In this document: one piece after another, positions 48,299 through 60,941 of the stretch
Layout: every line of letters begins with the position of its first letter
Numbering within the stretch: the first letter of the stretch is position 1
DNA from: Ahaetulla prasina
Lineage: Eukaryota > Chordata > Lepidosauria > Squamata > Colubridae
Direction: 5' to 3'
DNA: 64,000 nt
NCBI RefSeq assembly: GCF_028640845.1
Contig: NC_080542.1
Location: 13,533,901 to 13,597,900, forward strand
Position numbers and translations under genes: made by a program
Notes under the pieces: model-generated
Seen by the model: only the letters and a program-made list of their open reading frames with translations
Told to the model about the DNA's origin: nothing
Database searches by the model: none

Positions 48299-48587
48299 TC
48301 ATGTGCCATAAAAATACCAGTAGAGAGCACCATTACTATCCTCACCCAACGGTAAGGGGGCGGGGGGCTACATGCCCATGCCCACACCCATAATTCTATG
48401 TGCCCTGCCCCCGCACATGCATGCATATCCCCCCTCCCTCCTGCTTCTGGCATCCGATGGCCCGGTAGGCCCATTTTTCTCTCTCACCTGACTCCAGAGC
48501 CTTTCTGTGAGTCTGGGGAGGGCAAAAATGGCCTTTCCCATCCACCACAGAGGCTCTCCAGAGGCCAGAAACTACCTGTTTGCCAAC

Positions 48588-49732
<1,145 letters not shown>

Positions 49733-50150
49733 TTCTGGTTGGACAGGAAGTGGCCTTTTTTGCAGTCCCCAGCCTCCAGAGACTCCTAGAGAGACTCTGG
49801 AGGCTGGGGACAGTAAAAAACACCACTTCCTGTACAAGTGGAGGTTGGCAAACGGCAGTTTCTGGCCTCCAGAAGGCCTCTGGGCAGTAAGAAAGGCCGT
49901 TTTCGCCCTCCCCAGACTCAGAGAGAGGCTCTGGAGCCAGGTGAGAAAGAAAAATGGGCTTTCCCCACACCCCCAGGCCCTCCGGAGGCAGGAAACAGCC
50001 TGTTTCCCTACTTCTAGTGGGCCCAAAAGGCCAGAAAATCAGCTGGCCAGCGAATGCATGTGCGCCAGAGCTGACTCGCATGCCCACTGATATGGCTACA
50101 CATGCCACCTGTGGTATGCATGCCATAGGTTCGCCATCACAGCAGTAGGA

Positions 50151-50603
50151 AGTTGTGCAAAGGCCCTCCTAAACATGATTGCAATTTGAAGGATTATTGC
50201 CTGGACTTTTCAGTGTGTGAATGCCAGTAATTCACAAGATCTAAATAAAGGGACAAGGAGTCTGTTTCTTGGTTCAGCTAAGGCTGAGTCAGAACATCTT
50301 CAACAACTCCTATGAGGTCCACAAACAGGGCAAGAGTGACTGGTGCCCATCTATAAGTGCAGCCAGCATGGCCAGGGTAACTATTGTGGCCCATCTAATA
50401 ACCAGCCACAAATCTGGAGATTTTCAGAGAAATATCTATCTGTGGCTTTTGTTGAAAAATACAAATTGCATAAAATTGCAAAGGTCTGATGGCAGTAGAT
50501 GTACACTTTACACCACTTTTCTTTCTAAGAAATTGGGCCAAACATTTTCTCCATGTTTCTATATACTTGCCAGTTCATTCTAAAAGGATTTCAGAGTTTT
50601 ATT
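50151..50603. other. Intergenic, no feature seen
   Basis: Unremarkable sequence; no protein-like frame or repeat end recognised. Confidence 0.4.
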
Positions 50604-50607
50604 TAGA

Positions 50608-50882
50608 ATAGAATAGAATAGAATAGAATAGAATAGAATAGAATAGAATAGAATAGAATAGAATAGAATAGAATAGAATAGATTTTTTTATTGGCCAAGT
50701 GTGATTGGACACACAAGGAATTTGTCTTGGTGCATATGCTCTCAGTGTACATAAAAGAAAAGATACCTTCATCAAGGTACAACATTTACAACACAAATGA
50801 TGGTCAATATATCAATATAAATCATAAGGATTGCCAGCAACAAGGTTACAGTCATACAGTCATAAATGGAAAGAGATTAAAC
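50608..50882 (-). mobile_element. ATTCT-type LINE 3' end
   Basis: Reversed copy of the 3' UTR at 15900-16275, with an (AGAAT)n tail at 50608-50683. It abuts a CR1 fragment head to head. Confidence 0.75.
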
Positions 50883-50883
50883 A

Positions 50884-51600
50884 CAGGTCCTGTCGAAGGT
50901 ACCTTGCTCAATACTAGGAACTGTGAGAGGGATCTTGGAGTCCTAGTGGACAACCATTTAGATATGAGTCAGGAGTGTGCAGCAGCTGCCAAAAAAGCCA
51001 ACACAGTTCTGGGCTGCATAAACAGGGGGGTAGAATCAAGATCACGTGAAGTGTTAATGCCACTTTATAATGCCTTGGTAAGGCCACACTTGGAATATTG
51101 CATTCGGTTTTGGTCACCACGATGTAAAAAAGATGTCGAGACTCTAGAAAGAGTGCAGGGAAGAGCAACAAAGATGATTATGGGACTGGAGGCTAAAACA
51201 TATGGAGAACGGTTGCAGGAACTGGGTATGTCTAGTTTAATGAAAAGAAGGACTAAGGGTGACACGATGGCAGAGTTCCAATATCTCAGGGGTTGCCACA
51301 AAGAAGAGGGAATCGGGCTGTTCTCCAAAGCACCTGAGGGTAGAACAAGAAGCAATGGGTGGAAACTGATCAAGGAAAGAAGCAACTTAGAACTAAGGAG
51401 AAATTTCCTGACAGTTAGAACAATTAATAAGTGGAACGACTTGCCTGCAGAAGTTGTGAATGCTCCAACACTGGAAATTTTTAAGAAAATGTTGGATAAC
51501 CATCTGTCTGAGATGATGTAGGGTTTCCTGCCTGGGCAGGGGGTTGGACTAGAAGGCCTCCAAGGTCCCTTCCAACTCTGTTGTTATTATTATTATTAAC
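50884..51600 (+). mobile_element. CR1 LINE 3' end, intact C-terminal frame
   Basis: Open frame [20 protein letters not shown], then [31 protein letters not shown] and [16 protein letters not shown], stop at 51519-51521, 3' end GGTCCCTTCCAACTCTG and (TTA)n. Very close to the copy ending at 53510. Confidence 0.88.
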
Positions 51601-51960
51601 ATAGACAAATATTAAGCACATCCATAACTGTTCAAGAAATGAAAAGGCTTTCTATGTTGGAAACAATTATAATAAGAAAAATGGTACAATATGGTATGGT
51701 ATTGAGTTCCTCTTTGAAGGAGAAGGGCAGTACAGAAATGTGATAAACAAACAAAGAAAGTATGTTTTACAGAGATTCATTCAATTGTTTAAAGAAGCAG
51801 CCAGAATTATTTAGTGAAGCCAGAATATTTCACAGCTGATGTATTTATAAATTGCTGGAAGGATAAAATTTGATCAAAAGAGTGAAGAAATGACACTGAG
51901 AAAAATGACATAATCTGAATTAACACACAAGTTAATTAACACACAAGTTAAAATAGGGAA
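51601..51960. other. Intergenic, no feature seen
   Basis: AT-rich sequence between two CR1 copies; nothing recognised. Confidence 0.4.
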
Positions 51961-51964
51961 GAAA

Positions 51965-53455
51965 ATGGTAAGTGAACACCTGTCTACCCTAGACGAGTTC
52001 AAATCACCAGGACCGGATGGATTACACCCCAAGGTTCTGAAGGAACTGGCAGAGGTGATCTCAGAACCACTGAACTATATCTTTCAAAGATCCTGGAGCA
52101 CAGGGGAGCTGCCAGAGGACTGGAAAAGAGCTGATGTAGTTCCCATCTTCAAAAAAGGAAAAAAAATAGATCCAGGAAACTACAGACCTATCAGTCTGAC
52201 CTCAATACCGGGGAAGATTCTGGAAAAGATAATCAAGCAACGAATCACCGAACACCTAGAAGCAAACAAAGTAATAACCAAAAGCCAACATGGGTTTGTC
52301 AAAAACAGATCATGCCAGACTAATCTTATCGCATTCTTTGACAAAATGACAAAATTAGTAGACCAGAGGAATACTGTCGATATAATTTACTTGGACTTCA
52401 GTAAAGCATTTGATAAAGTAGACCATAACCTACTACTAGATAAAGTAGAAAAATGTGGGTTAGACAGCACCACCACCAGATGGATTCGTAACTGGCTGAC
52501 CAACCGCACTCAACGTGTAGTCCTCAACGGAACTACATCCACATGGAGGGAAGTATGCAGTGGAGTACCCCAAGGCTCTGTTTTAGGCCCAGTACTCTTC
52601 AACATCTTCATCAATGAGTTGGACGAGGGGATAGATGGGGAACTCATCAAATTTGCAGATGACACCAAGCTGGCAGGAATAGCCAACACTCCAGAAGATA
52701 GGCTCAAGTTACAGAAAGATCTTGACAGACTTGAACATTGGGCGCTATCTAACAAAATGAAATTCAACAGTGAAAAAAGTAAGGTTCTACATTTAGGCCA
52801 AAAAAACAAAATGCACCAGTACCGTATATATGGTACCTTGCTCAATAGTAGTACCTGTGAGAGGGATCTTGGAGTCCTAGTGGATAACCATTTAGATATG
52901 AGCCAGCAGTGTGCAGCAGCTGTTTAAAAAGCCAACACAGTTCTGGGCTGCATAAACAGAGGGATAGAATCAAGATCACGTGAAGTGTTAGTGCCACTTT
53001 ATAATGCCTTGGTAAGGCCACACTTGGAATATTGCATCCAGTTTTGGTCGCCACGATGTAAAAAAGATGTTGAGACTCTAGAAAGAGTGCAGAGAAGAGC
53101 AACAAAGATGATTATGGGACTGGAGGATAAAACATATGAAGAACGGTTGCAGGAACTGGGTATGTCTAGTTTAACAAAAAGAAGGACTAGGGGAGACATG
53201 ATAGCTGTGTTCCAATATCTTAGGGGCTGCCACAAAGAAGAGGAGGTCGGGCTGATCACCAAAGCACCTGAGGGTAGAACAAGAAGCAATGGGTGGAAAC
53301 TGATCAAAGAAAGAAGCAACTTAGAACTAAGGAGAAATTTCCTGACAGTTAGAACAATTAATAAGTGGAACGACTTGCCTTCAGAAGTTGTGAATGCTCC
53401 AACACTGGAAATTTTTAAGAAAATGTTGGATAACCATCTGACTGAGATGGTGTAG
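51965..53455 (+). pseudogene. CR1 LINE reverse transcriptase, 3' half, one stop
   Basis: Frame with GPDGLHPKVLKELAEVI, NYRPISLTSIPGKILEKII, YLDFSKAFDKVDHNLL, SGVPQGSVLGPVLFNIF and catalytic FADDTKLAG, through to [17 protein letters not shown] single TAA at 52925-52927 breaks it (AAAV then stop, where the sister copy has AAKKAN). The endonuclease is absent, so the copy is 5'-truncated. Little decayed, so probably a recent insertion. Confidence 0.9.
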
Positions 53456-53673
53456 GGTTTCCTGCCTGGGCAGGGGGTTGGACTAGAAGGCCTCCAAGGT
53501 CCCTTCCAACTCTGATGTTATGTTATGTTATGTTATGTTATGTTATGTTATGTTATGTTATGTTATGTTATGTTATGTTATGTTATGTTATGTTATGTTA
53601 TGTTATGTTATGTTATGTTATGTTATGTTATGTTATGTTATGTTATGTTATGTTATGTTATGTTATGTTATGA
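53456..53673 (+). repeat. CR1 3' UTR end and (TGTTA)n microsatellite tail
   Basis: The CR1 end GGCCTCCAAGGTCCCTTCC is followed from 53517 by about 31 perfect TGTTA units. Confidence 0.94.
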
Positions 53674-53884
53674 ATGCTTCTATCAATTAATTTTATTAAT
53701 TTTATTTATGGCCAAAAGGCTCCAAAGCAAGTTACAGACAATCTAAACCTGACATAGAATAAAACAATTCAACAACTAAAATATTTAACAAATAGTACAT
53801 AATAGATTTTAAACTCCAGTTTACTGATTATTTATTTAAAGCTGTGTTTTTAAAATCCATAGTTGTTGTTTTTTTGTTTACATT

Positions 53885-54128
53885 TATATCCCGCCCTTCT
53901 CCGAAGACTCAGGGCGGCTTACAGTGTATAAGGCAATAGTCTCATTCTATTTGTATATTTTTTACAAAGTCAACTTATTGCCCCCCCAACAATCTGGGTC
54001 CTCATTTTACCTACCTTATAAAGGATGGAAGGCTGAGTCAACCTTGGGCCAGGCTTGAACCTGCAGTAATTACAGGCTACTGTGTTCTAATAACAGGCTT
54101 CTTAACAGCCTGAGCTATCCCAGCCCTA
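53885..54128 (-). mobile_element. tRNA-derived SINE (family 2)
   Basis: Reversed tail CGCCCTTCTCCGAAGACTCA, middle CAACAATCTGGGTCCTCATT, GGATGGAAGGCTGAGTCAAC, then a decayed tRNA head. Confidence 0.83.
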
Positions 54129-54540
54129 GTTAAAAATCTAGCTGTTGCAATTGTAATCTTAGGATTTTCATCTGCAAGTAAAATTTACATACTCAAAAGT
54201 ATCTCTTCCTGATTTAGATATTAAAATTGGCCAGATAAGTTCCTGTCAAAGACTATTATAAAATTCGCAATATCCTCTATTTCTCCTAAATATGACATGG
54301 AGTAGAACTAATAAATAACTGACAAATAACCATTTGTAAACTCAGAGCTGAGTAGGAGTTGAGTGGCATATAAACATAATATATTATTAATGTTCCTATT
54401 GTTGATATTGCATGAAAAGTTGGATGTAAATCTTCAAAGAACCAATCACTAATAGTGTATGTTCGCAACAGAAGTTTAATCAAATTCAAGCAACAATGCA
54501 TAATATGGCCGCCAAATTTTGTAATTGTCTATCACCACTT
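54129..54540. other. Intergenic, no feature seen
   Basis: AT-rich; no gene or named repeat recognised. Confidence 0.4.
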
Positions 54541-55000
54541 CGCGTCGGCCCGATGAGGAGTTTTTTCGCCCTTGGGAAGGGTCGGGCCGACAGGAATGGA
54601 GGCATGGAGACAGTGGTCAGTGGGGAGGGGGATTTACCAGCATTACCCCCCCCCCACTCGGCTGCAGAAACATCGCGTCGGCCCGACGAGGGGTTTTTTC
54701 ACCCTCAGGAAGGGTCGGGCCAACAGGAACGGAGGCACGGAGACAGTGGGCGGTGTGGGGGGGGATTTACCAGCATTACCCCCCACCCGGCTGCAGAAAC
54801 ATCGCATCGGCCCGAAGAGGGGTTTTTTCACCCTCGGGAAGGGTCGGGCTGACAGGAATGGAGGCATAGCGAAAGTGGGCGGTGTGGGGGGGATTTACCA
54901 GCATTACCCCCCCACCGGCTGCAGAAACATCGCATTGGCCCGACGAGGATTTTTTCGCCCTTGGGAAGGGTCGCGCCGACAGGAATGGAAGCATGGCATG
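54541..55000 (+). repeat. About 3.5 tandem units of 130 bp (L2 5' monomers)
   Basis: Unit starts at about 54544, 54677, 54806 and 54934 (periods 133, 129, 128). Each unit has inverted arms near its start, GTCGGCCCGA and TCGGGCCGAC in unit 1, that could form a stem. Other shared parts: GGATTTACCAGCATTACCCC and GGCTGCAGAAACATCGC. The last unit is partial. GC-rich, CpG-rich. Confidence 0.88.
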
Positions 55001-55670
55001 GACGGTTGTAGGCGGTGGTTCCTGGTGTGGTGTTTCCAGGTGCGCGGTGCTGATTGGGGTGGCGGCCGGCCTTCGGCGTTTTCCTGGCGAGGCCAGTATC
55101 ACTGGTGGCAGTTTGTTTTGCCATCAGTGGTGGCTGAGGGTGACTGGGGCAGTGGAGGAGGCTGGACAGTCGAGGATGAGCCGAGGCAGCGTGCATGGGC
55201 ATGCCGAAGTGGTGAGCTGCGGCGGCGACGGTTGCTGCTCTTTCCCTTTCTCCATGGAACCTTTGTGAGAGCCTGGGTGGTGGACCATCTTAATTCCACC
55301 CTACCGTCCTCATCATGTACTATAAAGAACTTTCTGTTCTCAGCTGGTGGGCTGTCTAGCCTAGATACTGTCGTTTAACATCTCGACATTCCAGGACACA
55401 ACCATTCCTGAAGACCCTTATGACTTATACGTTAAACCAGCTTCTTGCACTGTGAGATGCCCCCCTCTCGCGGGTGTGGCCCTCCTCTCTATCGAGGGCC
55501 TTCCTCAATGACGGATTTTGGAATCCCGAGAGGTGGCATGCTTCTAAGAGAGGGTTAAGGAGGTTTTTAAATGTATTTTTTAGAAAACTTTTAATTAAAT
55601 CAAATAATGTGTTTAGGGGTGGGGGGGACACCCACAGGGGGTTAGGCTGGTCCCTTCTAAGGTTCACGAT

Positions 55671-58327
55671 TTGGAGGTCAGTAAAACGGAGGTACTTGAG
55701 GAGGTGAAGACGCGACCATGTATGGGCATTCCTATCTGCACGGTACGAGGGAGGGGCAGATATGGCGGAAGTGGGGGCTCATATCATGTTTGGGGAGTGC
55801 GCTCACGCTGTTTACAAGCGATTGCGCACTCCGGGCCCCCAGACTTTACTTGGGCCCTGAGTGGCTTTTTCCCTCGGAGCCTGGACCTTTGGCTGATGCT
55901 ATGCAATGCCAGGTCCGTTATGAATAAGGCCCCCTCATAGCCGATCTTATTCAAGAGGGGTGTGTGGACCTAATGGGCATTACGGAAACCTGGTTGGGCA
56001 CAGAAGGGGGGGTTCCCCTCACGGAGATGTGCCCACTTGGACTGACCCAGTTAGTTACCAGTCCCACTCACACTGGGGGTAACACACTGGACTTGATTTT
56101 TATCTCAGGACAGTGGCTAGATGGTCTGGAGTTAGGGGAGTTATTATTTAAACCTTTGTCATGGTCAGATCATTTGCTCCTTCAGCTAGACTTTTGAACC
56201 GCTGCACCGCACCGCAGGGAGACGAACCGGTTCGATGGTTCCGTCCCAGGCGCCTGATGGAATTAGCCCATGGCTCGGCTGAGGAACTGGTCGCCGCCTG
56301 GGAAGAGGTGGCGGCTGGGGCTTTAGACCGTGTCGTGCCTTTGCGGCCTCTGACCCAGCGACAAACTCGACCAGCTCCTTGGTATATTGAGGAGCTGAGA
56401 GAGATGAAGCGCCGGAAAAGACGCCTAGAGAGCGCCTGGAGGTCCAGTCGCTCCGAACCCGACCGAACACTAGCGAGGTCGCATATTCAGACCTACCTAT
56501 TGGCTATCAGAGCGGCGAAGCATAACTATTTTTCCGCTCTCATCGCATTGGCAGATAATCACCCAGCCACCCTGTTTAAGGTGACCCGCTCCCTGCTTAC
56601 ACAGGAGGCTCGGGAGGACCCCTTGCAGGGGCGTGCTGAGGATTTTGTACAGTATCTGTCTGATAAAATCGCTCGGATTCGGGACAGACTGGACACGGAT
56701 TGGATAGATCCGGGTGGGTTGGCCGGGACGAGTCTTGAGAGTTTTATCTGGGCTGAGTTCGATCCTGTGACTCCCGATGACATGGACAGGTTGTTGGGTA
56801 GGCTGAATCCCACCACATGTTTATTGGACCCATGTCCCTCCTGGATGGTACTGGCCAAACGGGAGGTTACACGAGGCTGGCTCCTGGGAGTTACCAATGC
56901 TTCTTTGGTGGGGGGCATTTTCCCCACCGCCTTGAAAGAGGCGGTGGTAAGGCCCCTCCTTAAGAAGCCCTCCCTGGACCCAGCTGTATTAGCGAACTAC
57001 CGTCCAGTCTCCAACCTTCATTTCTTGGCGAAGGTTGTTGAGAGTGTGGTGGCATATCAGCTTCCTCAGCACCTGGAGGAAACTGTTTATCTGGACCCGT
57101 TCCAGTCCGGTTTCAGACCTGGGTACAGCACCGAGACGGCTTTGGTCGTATTGGTGGATGACCTCTGGAGGGCTCGGGACAGGGGATATTCCTTTGTCCT
57201 GGTCCTGTTAGATCTCTCAGCAGCTTTTGATACCATTGACCATAGTATCCTGCTGCGGCGGTTGGAGGGATTGGGAGTGGGAGGCACCGTTTATCGGTGG
57301 TTCTCCTCCTATCTCTCTAACTGTTCGCAGACGGTGTTGGCAGGGGGGCAGAGGTCGACCCCGAGGCGCCTCACTTGTGGGGTGCCGCAGGGGTCCATTC
57401 TCTCGCCTCTCCTATTCAACATCTATATGAAGCCGCTGGGTGAGGTTATCCGTGGTTTCGGGGTGGATTATCATCTGTACGCTGATGATACGCAGCTGTA
57501 CATTTCCACCCCGAACCGCCCCAACGAAGCCGTCGAGATGATGGGCCGGTGTTTTGAGGCGGTGCAAGTCTGGATGGGGAGGAACAGGCTCCAGCTTAAC
57601 CCTTCCAAGACTGAGTGGCTGTGGGTTCCGGCGTCCCGGTACAGTCAGCTTACGCCATCGCTGACTGTGGGGGGGGGAAATACTGACCCCCAGGGGAAGG
57701 GTGCGCAACTTAGGTGTTCTGGATGATCGGCTGTCCTTAGAAGAACACTTGACGGCCGTCGCCAGGGGAGCATTTTATCAGGTTCACCTGATTCGCCAGT
57801 TGCGCCCCTTCCTTGATCGGGACTCCTTACGCACGGTCACTCATGCCCTCGTCACTTCCCGCCTGGACTATTGCAATGCTCTCTACATGGGGCTCCCCTT
57901 GAAGAGCACCGGGAGGCTCCAGCTAGTCCAGAATGCGGCTGCGCGGATGATAGAGGGGGCACCACATTGCTCCCGTATAACACCCATCCTGCGCGGCCTG
58001 CACTGGCTGCCGGTAGCTTTCCGGGTGCAATTCAAGGTGCTGGTTATCACCTTTAAAGCGCTCCATGGCTTAGGACCGGGGTATTTGTGAGACCACCTTC
58101 TGCCACCGATTGCCTCCCAACGACCTGTGCGCTCCCACAGAGCAGGCCTCCTCAGGGTGCCGTCGACCAAACAATGTAGATTGGCGGCCCCCAGGGGGAG
58201 GGCCTTCTCTGTGGCAGCACCAGCCCTATGGAATGAGTTACCTCCGGGGTTACGCCAACTCCCCGACCTCCGGGCCTTCAAGCATGAACTAAAGACTTTA
58301 TTATTTCACCGAGCGGGACTAGCCTAA
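55671..58327 (+). pseudogene. L2 LINE ORF2 remnant
   Basis: Endonuclease start ([15 protein letters not shown], then a frameshift; [16 protein letters not shown]) with an internal deletion near 56040 that removes over 100 residues up to a late endonuclease block ([19 protein letters not shown]). The polymerase from 56161 to 57726 is open: NYRPVSNLHFLAKVVESVV, LLDLSAAFDTIDHSILL, CGVPQGSILSPLLFN, and catalytic YADDTQLYI. A frameshift in a G run near 57670-57700 and a stop at 58088 break the C-terminus, which ends LWNELPPGLRQLPDL. Confidence 0.9.
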
Positions 58328-58688
58328 GAATGTATTTTAGTGAAATTTTAATGGGTTTTTAATCGGTCTTCGACTGTTTTAGTGATTCGGCCACTAAATA
58401 TTTGTTTTTAAATTGTTTTTTAAATAGTGTTTATTTATTATATTTATATCATAGTGTTATGTGTATTTTAATATTGGCTGTACACCGCCCTGAGTCCTTT
58501 GGGAGATGGTGCGGTATAAAAATGTAATTATAAATAAATAAAATAAATAAACACTCCACTTAACTTTAAATATCCAATTTAAACAACCTTTTGTTCACTA
58601 ATATTCCAAAACACCGTAGTTAATATAGACATGAACGTGATGTACAAATACAGTTAAACCAGTATCTTCTAGGCAAAAATATAATTAA

Positions 58689-58815
58689 ATCTCTCTCTCT
58701 CCATCTCTCTCCCTCCCTCCCTCCCTCCCTCTCTCTCTTTCCCTCCCTCCTTCCCTCCCTCTTTCCCTTTCCCTCTCCCTTTCCCTTTCCCTTTCCCTTT
58801 CCCTTTCTATTTCCA
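58689..58815. repeat. CT-rich low-complexity tract
   Basis: Mixed (CCCT)n, (CTCT)n and (CCCTTT)n units; polypyrimidine on the plus strand. Confidence 0.9.
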
Positions 58816-59109
58816 TTTCTCTCTCTCCCAGAAGCAGAAATGAATTGGATTCTACAAGACTGCTATCATTATTAGGCTAAAGTCATAATCATTAACCAAA
58901 AAACCCCAGAAAACATTCATTTGATGCCACAACTGCAGCAGGGTAGAATGAGATGTTTTCCAAGGCTCATGAATAAGAGTGACATCATAATTAAACAAGC
59001 TGACAAAGAGATCATGAATAAGGCAAATTATATGAAGGAACCTGTGAAGCAATTCTCCACTATCTTCTTGTAACATTTCTCCTCAGTTCCCACAATGTAT
59101 CATCTAAGG
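58816..59109. other. Intergenic, no feature seen
   Basis: No gene or repeat recognised. Confidence 0.35.
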
Positions 59110-59480
59110 CAGGGGTGTCAAACTCAAGGGCCGAGAGCCAAATCCAGCCCACGGGGTGCTTAGATCTGATCCATGGGGCCATCCTGGAAACAGTGAAGGA
59201 CTGGCCTGTGGTGCCTCATGAGGCCATGGTGACCCCTCCAGAGCTCCATTTTCAATGGCAGAGGGTTGCAAGAGGTTGTCACAGGTGAAAATGGAGCTCA
59301 GGAGCCTGTTTTTGCTGGCAGAGTGCTCAGGCAACCACAGGTGCCCCCTACATGAATGATGTACTGGCCACACCCACCCTGGCCACACCATTCATATCAA
59401 ACACAAGGTCCCCAAGGTCCCCTGGCCCCCAAGGTCAAACACAACCCTGATGCGGCCCTCGATGAAATCAAGTTTGACAG
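59110..59480. mobile_element. hAT-like MITE, 371 bp
   Basis: Starts CAGGGGTGTCAAACTC and ends AAGTTTGACAG; the exact 8-bp repeat ATCTAAGG flanks it (59102-59109 and 59481-59488). The right terminal repeat is shortened. Same end family as 33733-33867. Confidence 0.85.
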
Positions 59481-59695
59481 ATCTAAGGCTTTCATGCCTA
59501 AAGAGCAACAAGAACAGATGATTTCCTAATGTCTAGCCCAGCACCTTACCTGCTAAACCAAAGTAGTTCTCAAATTTAAAGAATTGGGGCAGGCGATATT
59601 GGTATACATGCCAATATTTATATGTAAATATTCTCTATATTTAATACAATGATTGTGGAGAATATTGGGAGTGGTTTTCTTTAGTGGAGTGGGGG

Positions 59696-60598
59696 CACGG
59701 GTGAAATACTACTGGTGTCAGGCCTGGAAACCATATTAGACTTTAGGGTTCCAGACGCTGCCACATTTTTCCCCTGAGGGGAGGAAGGGGGGCTGAGGGG
59801 TATGGTAACATTCTTCAAGCGGTCAAGGTCGGATGGCGTTCACATCTGCAGGAAGAGTGGCAAGAAGATATTCGTATGAACTGGGAGAACGTGGGACCAT
59901 GTGACCATCAAAGGGGTCAGGGGGGTGGGACTCTTGGGGTTTGTATAACTGGGAAAAGAATCTGGAAATTGAGTTTTGGAATAATGTCAAGGTTCCAGAA
60001 AAACCTCTTCTGCATAAAAAAACCTCAGAAGCCATTGTTTTCCAGAGTTCTTTACTAGCATGAGGAAACTGGCACACGATGAGTGAAATTCCAAAACTGA
60101 ATTTCCAGATTCTTTTCCCAGTTATACAAACCCCAAGAGTCCCACCCCCCTGACCCCTTTGATGGTCACATGGTCCCACGTTCTCCCAGTTCATTCAAAT
60201 ATCTTCTTGCCACTCTTCCTGCAGATTTGAACACCATCCGACCTTGACCGCTTGAAGAATGTTACCATACCCCTCAGCCCCCCTTCCTCCCCTCAGGGGA
60301 AAAATGTGGCAGCGTCTGGAACCCTAAAGTCTAATATGGTTTCCAGGCCTGACAACTGGTTCATACCAGTTTGGCTGAACTGGTAGCGATGACGGTGGAT
60401 GGTTCGGAGAACTGGTAGCGATGGTGGCCCAGTCATCGTTATTTCCCGGTTTTAACCAGGAAGTAACCTGTTTTTTACCTCTGCACATGTGCAGAGAATC
60501 TGCACGCGGACATGATGCATACACGCAACAAAGTGAGCGCATGCTTACAGTGCATGCACTTCTGAACCGGTAGGGAAGGTAAGTAAATTTCATCCCTG
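59696..60598. mobile_element. hAT-like MITE split by an LTR insertion
   Basis: Starts CACGGGTGAAATACTACTGG and ends AAATTTCATCCCTG, flanked by the exact 8-bp repeat AGTGGGGG (59688-59695 and 60599-60606). Its halves join across the inserted LTR structure at ACTGG. Related to 37315-37510 (GAACCGGTAGGGAAGGTAAG inside). Confidence 0.85.
59716..60355 (-). mobile_element. Palindromic LTR structure: solo LTR plus inverted partial copy
   Basis: On the minus strand a whole LTR runs from 60355 (TGTCAGGCC) to 59985 (CCTTGACA). Joined to it at 59716-59984 is an inverted copy of its first about 267 bp, so both outer ends are the same LTR start. The arms 59716-59982 and 60088-60355 differ at only a few bases; the loop is about 105 bp. 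The exact 5-bp repeat ACTGG flanks the whole (59711-59715 and 60356-60360). The LTR is related to 33144-33530. Confidence 0.9.
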
Positions 60599-60606
60599 AG
60601 TGGGGG

Positions 60607-60941
60607 TATTATGAAGTTCAACTGCTGCAAGACAGGAAGCATTTCATTTTGAGATTAGAGTAGATTATAACATTAAGAATTGATTTTCATGCACCATTGT
60701 CTTCTTGATTATGTATTCCCTAATACTCCAATCAGAGCTCAGAGCAATTATCTAACATTTGAAAAGAGCTCTCTAAGTTCTGAACTGAACTTGAAAGACA
60801 TTGTCTGAGATACTTTTTTGCATGTCACCTGGATGTGCTAAAGGAGGGACGATTGCAGAACCCCAAATTTAAGAAAACAAAATTTTATGCTGAAAGTCAC
60901 CAACGTGACTACATTCAAGGGGTCTGATATAAAAACCAGTT
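60607..60941. other. Downstream flank of V2R gene C
   Basis: No gene seen and no clear AATAAA on the minus strand just after the stop of gene C. Confidence 0.35.

Larger units (their letters stand above)
54541..58560 (+). mobile_element. L2 LINE, long copy with monomeric 5' UTR, inactive
   Basis: From tandem 5' monomers (54541-55000) through GC-rich 5' UTR, endonuclease, reverse transcriptase and C-terminus to the tail (CCGCCCTGAGTCCTTTGGGA, then AAAT repeats). It lies between genes B and C, opposite in strand to them. The stretch 55430-55600 aligns with the 5' UTR of the minus-strand copy near 26900-27100 (CCTCAATGACGG, GAGGTGGCATGC). That the monomers belong to the same element is inferred from their position. 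Confidence 0.8.

Noticed and set aside
54496..55378. Overlapping open frames with repeated GRVGPTG-like peptides
   Set aside because: They are translations of the 130-bp monomers of the L2 5' UTR, open in several frames at once.
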